From the NCBI RefSeq assembly GCF_016405905.1, contig NZ_JAEFCB010000001.1:806001-870000 (forward strand): a DNA stretch of 64,000 bases, read 5' to 3'. A model generated the notes under the pieces. The model saw only the letters and a program-made list of their open reading frames with translations. It had not been told where the DNA came from and searched no databases. The translations under genes were made by a program, and so were the position numbers. This document shows positions 35,890-43,378 of this stretch, piece after piece; within the stretch, counting starts at the first letter, position 1, and each line of letters starts with the position of its first letter. The stretch is from Variovorax sp. IB41 (GTDB taxonomy: Bacteria > Pseudomonadota > Gammaproteobacteria > Burkholderiales > Burkholderiaceae_C).

Positions 35890-36732
35890 TCAAGCGGCGT
35901 TGTCGCCGGACCGGGAAGCGGTGACGGGTGAAGCGAAGCGCTCGTCTCGCCACTTGAACGCAGCCTTCATGCCATCGCGCCCCATGCGTTCGAAGAATTC
36001 CTTCGCTTCGTCCGACTCCGACATCAAGACCTGGGTGAAGATCTCCGCGCCGTATTCGATCGCCGGCTGGAACCCGCGCAGCTCGTAGGAGCGATTGAGT
36101 CCGAGCTTGTTGAGCTCGACCGCCGGTGGAGGCAGCTTCGCAAGGCGCAGGGCAGTGCTCATCGCTTCGGCGCGAAGCCGGTCGGCAGGAACCACGCGGT
36201 TCGCAATGCCAAGGCGCACCGCGTCCTCGGCCGACACCCGATCGCCGAAGAGCAGAAACTCCTTGGCGCTTTTCATTCCCATGATCCAGGGCGTGATGTT
36301 GAAAGGCGGCGCGGACTGGAACTGGATCTCCGGCTCGCCGAACACCGCCGCCTCCGAGGCAAGCGTGTAGTCGCAGACCATGGACAGGTCGCACCCCCCG
36401 CCGAGCGCGAAGCCGTTCACGGCCGCGATCACCGGCAGGCGCGACTTCCAGATTCGCCACCACGTGTCGTTTCCGAGCTTCACGTGACCGCGCCAGTCCT
36501 GCACGCTCGTGAACGGCTTGTCGCGCGGCGCGAGATCGAAGCCCGCGCAGAAGGCCCTGCCCTGCCCCGTGATGATCAACACTCGCACGCCGGTGTCGTT
36601 CTCCAGCACGTCCAAGGCATGCTGCATGTCGATCAGGATCTGATCGTTCAGCGAGTTCATCTTGTCCGGCCTGGCGAGCTCGAGCGTCGCCACCGTGTTC
36701 TCGATGCTCAGTTCGATGCATTCATATTTCAT
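35890..36732 (-). CDS. Enoyl-CoA hydratase/isomerase family protein
   Basis: The 280-residue crotonase-fold protein contains the first oxyanion-hole segment (GRAFCAGFDLAPRDK) and the second (PVIAAVNGFALGGGCDLSMV). The position of the usual catalytic Glu is occupied by VFGEPEIQF. It may hydrate an enoyl-CoA or cleave it (hydratase-lyase type); the closeness of a class II aldolase and an acyl-CoA synthetase fits short side-chain degradation. The ATG follows a good AGGAG site. Confidence 0.9.
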   Translation of the reverse strand: MKYECIELSIENTVATLELARPDKMNSLNDQILIDMQHALDVLENDTGVRVLIITGQGRAFCAGFDLAPRDKPFTSVQDWRGHVKLGNDTWWRIWKSRLPVIAAVNGFALGGGCDLSMVCDYTLASEAAVFGEPEIQFQSAPPFNITPWIMGMKSAKEFLLFGDRVSAEDAVRLGIANRVVPADRLRAEAMSTALRLAKLPPPAVELNKLGLNRSYELRGFQPAIEYGAEIFTQVLMSESDEAKEFFERMGRDGMKAAFKWRDERFASPVTASRSGDNAA

Positions 36733-36778
36733 TTTTGCTTGTCTCCTGGTTTTTTCGATGCAGGCACCTTCGGCGCGG

Positions 36779-38896
36779 CTATTGCCGAGCCTTCGGGATC
36801 ACCAGCGCGTCCAGCACCACCGCACCCTGGCCTTGCGCTAGGACTGCGACGGGATTCAGGTCGATGGCTTCGATCTCGTTGGCGTAGATCACTGCGATGT
36901 CGGACAGCCGCTCCAGCGTTCTTGCCAACGCGTCACGGTCCGCCACGACACCGCCTCGATAGCCCGCCAGCAACTTGCCCAGCCGCGTCTGGTCGATCAG
37001 CGCGGCGGCGGTCTTCACGTCCACCGGCGCGAGTTCGAACGTGGCGTCCTGCAGGATCTCGACCAGCACGCCGCCGGCGCCGACCACGACACCCGGTGCA
37101 AAGGGTCGATGCGTCACGACACCCAGGATCGCTTCGACACCACCGCGAACCATCTGCTGCACCAGCACGCCGGCAACCCGCGCTTCGGGCGCCTTCCTTG
37201 CAACGCTGTCCAGGATCTGACGGTATGCCGCTCGCACAGCGGCTGCGTCCGGTAGATCGACGACGACGCCACCTACTTCGCTCTTATGGGGAAGGTCCGC
37301 GGATTCGATCTTCAGCACCACGGGGTACCCGATGGCATCGGCGTGTGCGACGGCGTCTTCCTCGCTCGATGCCAGGCGCTCGGCGGTCACGCGGATTCCG
37401 TGCGCCTCCAGAAACGACTTGCTTTCACGTTCGGTCAGCGGCTCCGCGGATTCGAAGCGGCGCGCCCATTGCTGTTGACGATCAATACCCGGCGTCTTGG
37501 GAATGACCTCGGTGGCGATGAACGCCGCATGGTCCACCAGATGCTTGATGGCACGCAACGCATTGCGCATTCCGCACAGCGTGGGCACTTCGCTCAATGG
37601 CGCGAGCACGGCCGGATGAATCCTGGCAGACAGGTTGTTGAAGAACACGACGGGCTTGTGCGCCCGCGCGCTGCGTTCGGCCACGGTGATCGCGAGCTTC
37701 TCGTAGATCGCCGCCTGGTCTTCCCCCATGGAGGCCGGGCAATCCTGCGACACGGCGACGATATGGATCGCAGGATCGTTCAGCAGCGCATCCAGGCAAT
37801 CGCCGTACATCCGGGTGTCGAACACACCGACACCCGTTGCATCGAGCGGATTGCGCGGAGCGCCGAACGCGGGGAGCACGGTCTTGAGGTGCGCCACGGT
37901 CGCATCGTTCAATTCCGGCAGAACGAGGCCGCAGCGCTCGGCGATGTCGCAGGTCATCGACAGTTCGCCGCCGCTCACATTGAGAACGCCGAGTCCCGCG
38001 CCCTGCGGCATGGAGCCGATCGTGGAAAACAGCGCGACGGTCTCGACCAGTTCGTCGTAGTCTTCGACCAGGGTGACGCCGTGGCGCCTGAAGAATGCCA
38101 GCAGCGCCGTGTCGGAGCTCGCGATCGCACCGGTGTGCGCGGCGCTCGCGGCAGCACCGGACACGGACCGGCCGACCTTCAACGCCACGATCGGCTTGCC
38201 TGCCTTTCGCATCTGCGCGGCGGCGCGTGCGAAGGCCGAAGGATCGCGCAACGTCTCCACGAAGAGCGCGGCGACCTTGGTGCGCGGGTCTTGCGCCACA
38301 TAGTCGAGGTACTCGGGAATATCGGTCACCGCCCCGTTGCCCAATGACACCAGATGGCTGAACTTGAAGCGGTTCAGGCTGCTCAGGGCGATGCATGCCG
38401 AACCCGAATGCGAGATGAGCGCGATGTCGCCCGCCTCCAGCCCCTCCGGCACGGCAGCGCTGTACAACGCCACGCCGTTCTCGACACTGAAAATTCCCAG
38501 GCAGTTGGGCCCGCAAAGATTGATCTGGTTGTCGCGGCAGAAGGTGCCGATCTCCGCCTGCAGAGCCGCCCCTTGTTCTCCGGTCTCGGCAAACCCGCTC
38601 GCGTACAACACCGCACTGCGCGCACCGGCGGCATGCGCGTTCTTGAGGGCGTCGAGGGCCTTGTCCGCGCCCAGCGCGATCACCACGCAATCCACCGATC
38701 CGGACAACGCCGTCAGGTCGCGATGGCATGCCAGACCCAGCACGGACTCGGCGCTGGGATGAATGGGATAGATGGCCCCGGCATACCCGACGCGCAGGAG
38801 ATTCCTGATCACGGTATTGCCCATCGCCTCGGGTCGCGGCGACGCGCCCAACACCGCGATGGACTTGGGATTCATGAGCGTGGACAGGTAATGCAA
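36779..38896 (-). CDS. Acyl-CoA synthetase, NDP-forming (fused alpha-beta, Acs/Pat-type without GNAT)
   Basis: This 705-residue fusion enzyme should activate a carboxylic acid with CoA and ATP, giving ADP. The layout is a CoA-binding domain (NPKSIAVLGASPRPEAMGNT), a succinyl-CoA-ligase-like flavodoxin domain (DIALISHSGSACIALSSL, AHTGAIASSD) and a C-terminal ATP-grasp domain (GYPVVLKIESADLPHKSEVG, LVQQMVRGGVEAILGV). I chose TTG 38896 because AGGAG lies 7 bases upstream and family members carry a few residues before NPKSIAV; an ATG at 38875 is the alternative. It is the first gene of the minus-strand operon and divergent from ahcY. Confidence 0.88.
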   Translation of the reverse strand: MHYLSTLMNPKSIAVLGASPRPEAMGNTVIRNLLRVGYAGAIYPIHPSAESVLGLACHRDLTALSGSVDCVVIALGADKALDALKNAHAAGARSAVLYASGFAETGEQGAALQAEIGTFCRDNQINLCGPNCLGIFSVENGVALYSAAVPEGLEAGDIALISHSGSACIALSSLNRFKFSHLVSLGNGAVTDIPEYLDYVAQDPRTKVAALFVETLRDPSAFARAAAQMRKAGKPIVALKVGRSVSGAAASAAHTGAIASSDTALLAFFRRHGVTLVEDYDELVETVALFSTIGSMPQGAGLGVLNVSGGELSMTCDIAERCGLVLPELNDATVAHLKTVLPAFGAPRNPLDATGVGVFDTRMYGDCLDALLNDPAIHIVAVSQDCPASMGEDQAAIYEKLAITVAERSARAHKPVVFFNNLSARIHPAVLAPLSEVPTLCGMRNALRAIKHLVDHAAFIATEVIPKTPGIDRQQQWARRFESAEPLTERESKSFLEAHGIRVTAERLASSEEDAVAHADAIGYPVVLKIESADLPHKSEVGGVVVDLPDAAAVRAAYRQILDSVARKAPEARVAGVLVQQMVRGGVEAILGVVTHRPFAPGVVVGAGGVLVEILQDATFELAPVDVKTAAALIDQTRLGKLLAGYRGGVVADRDALARTLERLSDIAVIYANEIEAIDLNPVAVLAQGQGAVVLDALVIPKARQ

Positions 38897-38981
38897 AGAG
38901 GGGCTCCTACGGGCTTGAGAGGCATCGCTCGATCGCCGCGAGAGATGCGGCACCGATGTCGAGAACCGCGACTCTAGGGAG

Positions 38982-38993
38982 CGCACATGTGCG
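38982..38993. promoter_or_regulatory. 12-bp palindrome upstream of the acyl-CoA synthetase operon
   Basis: The perfect palindrome CGCACATGTGCG lies about 85 bp upstream of the synthetase start in the divergent region with ahcY. It may be an operator for one of the two LysR paralogues. This is positional inference only. Confidence 0.35.
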
Positions 38994-39030
38994 GGTCAAT
39001 CACAGATTTTCGGCATCCGCGTACTAATTT

Positions 39031-39059
39031 TTGACACACACCAGGAGCGGTCGAACACT
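39031..39059 (+). promoter_or_regulatory. Putative sigma-70 promoter for ahcY
   Basis: A perfect -35 hexamer TTGACA (39031-39036) is followed after 17 bases by a weak -10 AACACT (39054-39059). Transcription would begin about 39066, just before the riboswitch at 39074. Confidence 0.45.
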
Positions 39060-39073
39060 AGAATTTTTGTTCA

Positions 39074-39170
39074 CCGAGGAGCGCTGCAACGATCACGCCC
39101 GCCACTGCGCGAGCTGCGATCCGTCAGGCTCGGAAGACTGCCCGAACCGGCATCCTTAACTGCGCTCACC
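39074..39170 (+). promoter_or_regulatory. SAH riboswitch
   Basis: The sequence matches the S-adenosylhomocysteine riboswitch as I know it. P1 is formed by CCGAG (39074-39078) and CTCGG (39129-39133). The conserved GAGGAGCGCTGC core follows P1, CAGGCTCGG closes it, and the pseudoknot pairs GAGCGC (39079-39084) with GCGCTC (39162-39167). It precedes ahcY by 65 bases. High SAH should switch on the hydrolase that removes it. Confidence 0.9.
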
Positions 39171-39235
39171 GACAGAGTGCGGTGAGCCCCGGTGTTCATC
39201 TCGCTCTGACGACAACCCATCACAAGGAGCAAGAG

Positions 39236-40672
39236 ATGAGCGAAAGATTGACATCGAGCCAGCCCGGCGATCACGTCGTGGCGGACATCGCGCTGGCCGA
39301 TTGGGGCCACAAGGAACTGCGCATCGCGGAGACGGAGATGCCGGGCCTCATGGCCATCAGAAACGAGTTCCTCGAGCAGCAGCCGCTCAAGAGCGCACGC
39401 ATCGCCGGGTCCCTGCACATGACCATCCAGACCGGCGTTCTCATCGAGACGCTGCAAGCGCTGGGCGCCACCGTGCGCTGGGCGTCGTGCAACATCTTTT
39501 CGACGCAGGACCACGCCGCGGCGGCGGTGGCTTCGAAGGGAACTCCCGTCTTCGCCTTCAAGGGCGAAACGATGGAGGAGTACTGGGACTACACCCACAG
39601 GATCTTCGAGTTCGGAGGGGCTCGCGGCGAACCTGAAGAGGGCCCTAACCTGATCCTTGACGACGGTGGCGATGCGACCACGCTGATGCACCTGGGCAGC
39701 CGCGCAGAAAAGGATCGCAGCGTGATCTCGCAGCCGGCGAGTTCGGAGGAACGCATCCTCTTCGCAGCCATCGAGAAGAAGCTGGCCGCTGACCCCACGT
39801 GGTACAGCCGCCGTCTTCGTCACATCATCGGCGTGACCGAAGAAACGACCACCGGTGTCTTCAGGCTCAACGACATGAGCATCAAGGGCGAACTCGCCAT
39901 CCGCGCCATTGCCGTGAACGACTCCGTGACCAAGAGCAAGTTCGACAACACCTATGGCTGCAGAGAATCTCTGGTCGACGCGATCAAGCGCGCGACCGAC
40001 GTCATGATCGCCGGCAAGGTTGCCGTGGTGGCCGGCTTCGGCGGCGTCGGCAAGGGCTCCGCGCAGGCGCTGCGCGCCCTCAGCGCCCAGGTCTGGGTGA
40101 CGGAGATCGATCCCATCAATGCGCTGCAGGCGGCCATGGAGGGCTACCGCGTCGTGACCATGGACGAGGCGGCCAGCCAGGCGGACATCTTCGTCACAGC
40201 GACCGGCAACCGCGACGTCATCACCTTCGCGCACATGAAGCGCATGAAGGACCAGGCGATCGTCTGCAACATCGGGCACTTCGACAACGAGATCGACGTG
40301 GCGTCGCTCGAGGCCTGCCAATGGGACGAGATCAAGCCGCAGGTGGACCATGTGATCTTTCCCGATGGAAAGCGGATCATCCTGCTCGCCAAGGGCCGCC
40401 TCGTGAACCTGGGGTGCGCGACGGGCCACCCCAGCTTCGTGATGTCCGCCAGCCTTGCGAACCAGACGCTGGGACAGATCGAGCTTTTCACAAGACAGGC
40501 GGCCTATGAAAAAGGCAAGGTCTACGTGTTGTCCAAGCTCCTGGACGAGAAGGTTGCGAAGTTGCATCTTGCAAAGTTGGGCGCGCAGTTGACAGAGCTC
40601 TCCGACGCGCAGGCCACCTACATCGGCGTGAGCAAGACGGGCCCGTTCAAGCCCGAGGCCTACCGCTACTAG
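39236..40672 (+). CDS. ahcY: S-adenosylhomocysteine hydrolase
   Basis: This cytoplasmic NAD-dependent enzyme splits S-adenosylhomocysteine into adenosine and homocysteine. The 478-residue protein has the family blocks: [47 protein letters not shown], the Rossmann loop and the C-terminal ending [10 protein letters not shown]. The NAD loop reads [10 protein letters not shown], whereas GYGDVGKG or GYGEVGKG is usual. The ATG at 39236 follows AAGGAG. It is controlled by the riboswitch at 39074-39170 and stands alone between two minus-strand catabolic blocks, far from the metF/metK genes it often accompanies. It could be a second, pathway-specific copy. Confidence 0.93.
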   Translation: MSERLTSSQPGDHVVADIALADWGHKELRIAETEMPGLMAIRNEFLEQQPLKSARIAGSLHMTIQTGVLIETLQALGATVRWASCNIFSTQDHAAAAVASKGTPVFAFKGETMEEYWDYTHRIFEFGGARGEPEEGPNLILDDGGDATTLMHLGSRAEKDRSVISQPASSEERILFAAIEKKLAADPTWYSRRLRHIIGVTEETTTGVFRLNDMSIKGELAIRAIAVNDSVTKSKFDNTYGCRESLVDAIKRATDVMIAGKVAVVAGFGGVGKGSAQALRALSAQVWVTEIDPINALQAAMEGYRVVTMDEAASQADIFVTATGNRDVITFAHMKRMKDQAIVCNIGHFDNEIDVASLEACQWDEIKPQVDHVIFPDGKRIILLAKGRLVNLGCATGHPSFVMSASLANQTLGQIELFTRQAAYEKGKVYVLSKLLDEKVAKLHLAKLGAQLTELSDAQATYIGVSKTGPFKPEAYRY

Positions 40673-40678
40673 GGCACA

Positions 40679-40722
40679 TGCCGCACATGCCGCACATAGC
40701 CTTTGCCCGGCGATGTGCGGCA
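40679..40722. terminator. Hairpin between ahcY and convergent LysR gene
   Basis: TGCCGCACAT occurs twice in tandem (40679-40688 and 40688-40697, sharing one base), and its reverse complement ATGTGCGGCA is at 40713-40722. Either copy can form a 10-bp stem. The location between convergent genes fits a bidirectional terminator, though no T-run follows. Confidence 0.5.
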
Positions 40723-40739
40723 AGTGCTTCGCCGATCAG

Positions 40740-41648
40740 TCAGCGGTCGGCGGCAACCGAACGCACCGCCGTGCGCAGGTGCTCCACGAAGATGCTCGCG
40801 GCCGCAGGCAGGTCGCGGTCGGCATGGATGCTGACGTTCAACGGCCAGCGATCCAGCCCCTGCCCGCGCAGCGGCACATAGGCCATCCCCGCGGGCGCTT
40901 CGTGATCGCCGAAGTACCTGTCCACGACGGCAATCGTCAAACCCGCGCCCGCCGACGCGCGCATCAGCTCGAACGAATTGGTGACCAGCAACCCACGCGG
41001 ACGGACCCTGGCTTTCGCGAACATGCGAACGTAGCTCTCCCGAATGGTCAGCGATGCATCGGGCAATGCGATGTCTTCGCCGGCGCACTCCGCAACATCG
41101 ACGAACTCCCGCTGCGCGAACGGATGACTGCGCGCCACCAGCAGGCAAGGCGTTGTCATGGCCTGTTCGACCACAGAGACATTGAAGGCGTCCGGTGTGA
41201 TGTACGACAGGGACACGTCGATGTCGTGATTGGCCAGCATTGCAGTGAGCTTGTTGCCGCCCGCGACGATGACCTCGAACACGATGCCCGGGTACGCGGC
41301 ATGAAAGCGATGCAGGAACTGGGGAACGAACTCCCGCGTGAAGGATTCGGAAATGCCGAACCGGACCTTGCCGGTCCGGATGGTCTTGAGCGACCGGATA
41401 TCGTCGCGAACCGCGTCCAGGCCCGCTTCGATGCTCTTCGCATAGTTCAGCACCACCTGGCCTTCGGCCGTGAGCTTGAGACCCTTGTGCCCCCGGTGCC
41501 GCTCGAGCAGTTCGGCGCCCAGTTCCTCCTCCAGCAACTGGATCAGCCGGGAGATCGCGGAGGCCGCCACTTGCAGTTCTTCCGCGGCGCGGCGTATCGA
41601 GCCCGACCTCGCAACGGCCACGAAGTATTTGAGCGCGTTGCTGCTCAC
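40740..41648 (-). CDS. LysR-family regulator, paralogue 2
   Basis: The 302-residue regulator starts at GTG 41648, giving an N-terminus collinear with the paralogue at 31909-32820. The helix-turn-helix is GSIRRAAEELQVAASAISRL and the effector domain contains FGISESFTREFVPQFL and SFELMRASAGAGLTIAVVD. Roughly 60% of residues match the other copy by eye. It lies 59 bases downstream of the binding-protein gene in the same orientation. Confidence 0.87.
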   Translation of the reverse strand: MSSNALKYFVAVARSGSIRRAAEELQVAASAISRLIQLLEEELGAELLERHRGHKGLKLTAEGQVVLNYAKSIEAGLDAVRDDIRSLKTIRTGKVRFGISESFTREFVPQFLHRFHAAYPGIVFEVIVAGGNKLTAMLANHDIDVSLSYITPDAFNVSVVEQAMTTPCLLVARSHPFAQREFVDVAECAGEDIALPDASLTIRESYVRMFAKARVRPRGLLVTNSFELMRASAGAGLTIAVVDRYFGDHEAPAGMAYVPLRGQGLDRWPLNVSIHADRDLPAAASIFVEHLRTAVRSVAADR

Positions 41649-41707
41649 CGGGCGCAGTTCCGCCTTTCGGCGGCCGTGCGGCCCGACGGCCCCCGGACCC
41701 GTCGCAG

Positions 41708-42805
41708 TCACCAGTTCGCGCACTTTTCGGCGGCCTGTCGGATCGCCGATGCATCGAACTGATTGGCTCTCCGATAGAAATCCGCGTCGGCAATCATCAG
41801 TGCGCTTGCCGGCACCGCGCGGCTGACCTGGCCCGACTTGCGCATGAATTGCTCCAACCGGGACACCGCGGCTGCGTCGACGTTGCCCCAGTATTTCCCG
41901 CCGTTGACCTTGTATGCGTCCCGGAAGGAATCGAGCTGGGCCTTGAGCAGATTGGCATCCCACTGCGCCAGCACCGACGGCTCCACCTGCCCCGTGGGCT
42001 TCGTGTTCGGCCAGGACTTCCACTGGATTCGGCGAACGCAGTCGGGGTTGGCAAATGCAAACTCGGAAGCTTTCGCCATGCCGCGCGCGATGGCTTCCAC
42101 CATCTTGGGGTCCGATTCGATCGTTTTGGACATCGCCGCGATGCTGAAGTCGGGCAACGCACGCCAGTCTTCACCGCGCAGGTAGCGCATCTTCAAGCCC
42201 GCGTTCTCGAAGCCCGCCATGGCAGAGGCCCAGAACATCAGGCCTTGTACCCGCCCGCTCTTGAGCGCATCGATGGCCGGTGCGCCCGCGCCGGTGGCGA
42301 TGAACTGGACGTCCTTGTCCGGATCGATGCCCTTCTCCTTGAGGTAGGCGCGCAGGATGGCGACCCCGCCCGAGCCCAGGCCGAACACGCCGATGGTCTT
42401 GCCCTTGAAATCGGTGATCGAGCGCAGGGGCGAATCCTCGAGCACGCCGATGCTCCAGTCGACCACGCCGTTGTTCACCACGAGCTTCACCGGCTGGCTG
42501 TTGAGCGACTGCGCCTGCACGGCAACGCTCGCGTTGATCTGCGCGAAATCTGCTTGCCCCGCAATCAGCAGCGCGATGGTTTGTGCCGGCGGTGCCAGCG
42601 GAATGAGTTCGACGTCGTAGCCTTCGTCGCGCCAATAGCCGAGCGCCAGGGGAAGGTTCAGCGTCGGATAGGAGATGTTGAGAACCTGCGTCCCCACCAC
42701 GATGCGCACCTTCTTCCTTGGCGTCTGCGCCTCTGCGTGCGTGGCCGAGAGCATCGCGACGGCTCCCATCAAGATGCCGATCCATCTGACTGCGCTTTTG
42801 AACAT
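41708..42805 (-). CDS. ABC transporter substrate-binding protein, NMT1/SsuA type
   Basis: The 365-residue protein has a signal peptide (MFKSAVRWIGILMGAVAML, cleaved near THAEA) and the NMT1-like fold: VRIVVGTQVLNISYPTLNLP, GYDVELIPLAPPAQTIALLI, DFAQINASVAV, and SITDFKGKTIGVFGLGSGGV. It is the likely binding component for the permease and ATPase at 34295-35880, which have no binding-protein gene of their own. The ATG has AGGTGAAG upstream. The ligand is unknown. Confidence 0.88.
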   Translation of the reverse strand: MFKSAVRWIGILMGAVAMLSATHAEAQTPRKKVRIVVGTQVLNISYPTLNLPLALGYWRDEGYDVELIPLAPPAQTIALLIAGQADFAQINASVAVQAQSLNSQPVKLVVNNGVVDWSIGVLEDSPLRSITDFKGKTIGVFGLGSGGVAILRAYLKEKGIDPDKDVQFIATGAGAPAIDALKSGRVQGLMFWASAMAGFENAGLKMRYLRGEDWRALPDFSIAAMSKTIESDPKMVEAIARGMAKASEFAFANPDCVRRIQWKSWPNTKPTGQVEPSVLAQWDANLLKAQLDSFRDAYKVNGGKYWGNVDAAAVSRLEQFMRKSGQVSRAVPASALMIADADFYRRANQFDASAIRQAAEKCANW

Positions 42806-42810
42806 TTGCT

Positions 42811-43011
42811 TCACCTGTGAGGAAATCGGATCGACCAGAACTGATCCATACCGGCCATCGGTTCTGCCTTGCGTTCCGTTGGCGCGAAGGAAGCTTGAAA
42901 GCCATTGCGCAACAGCGAAGAGACATCGCCATCCGACAGCTGAAGTGCGGACGCGACGTGCATGAGGTTCTCGTGCATGCGCGCGAGATGGCTCTTTGGG
43001 GAGGCCGCCAC
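42811..43011 (-). pseudogene. Adenosine-deaminase-like C-terminal fragment
   Basis: A frame of about 66 codons contains HENLMHVASALQLSDGDVSS followed by LLRNGFQASF and ERKAE, which resembles the last helices of adenosine deaminases. There are no upstream catalytic motifs in any frame. It lies immediately upstream of the binding-protein gene. The resemblance is short, so the call is tentative. Confidence 0.4.
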
Positions 43012-43378
43012 GCATCGATGATTTCGTCTGCGTCGCCTCGCCGGCCTGTTGGGGTGGGTTCATTTCACAATCCTAGGGATTGTGAAAGGTGCCCGGGTTA
43101 GCATTTTTCGGTGGCCGCGTTCGCAAAAGTCGCACACCTGCGAAGACCTCGGCAACCGGTCGGCTCGTTCCGTGAAAGTTCTGTCGCCTTGGTTGGCTGT
43201 GATGTTGAGCCGGCAGGAGCGACAGGAGGCCGAAGCCGCGATCGCGCAGGTCTTCAGCTCCCGGTCGCGCCCGCGCAGAGCCATTGCGACGGCGAGCTCT
43301 GGTCGAAGGCGCGTTGGGAGTTGGCCGCGTTGGCCGCGTTGCCTGCGCTGTCGTTCGCGGTGCCGCCTGCGGCGACGT
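43012..43378. other. Intergenic region with palindrome and a possible Ig-like relic
   Basis: No complete gene is seen. The 25-bp palindrome at 43063-43087 is listed separately. A minus-strand frame ending at 43254 encodes TVNVAAGGTANDSAGNAA, a pattern typical of bacterial Ig-like adhesin repeats. It is out of frame with the alginate lyase and could be a worn fragment. Confidence 0.35.
43063..43087. promoter_or_regulatory. 25-bp perfect inverted repeat, probable operator
   Basis: Arms TTTCACAATCC (43063-43073) and GGATTGTGAAA (43077-43087) are perfectly complementary around a 3-base centre. The symmetry and AT-rich ends resemble TetR or GntR operators more than a terminator, and no T-run follows. 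The regulator is not identified. Confidence 0.5.
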
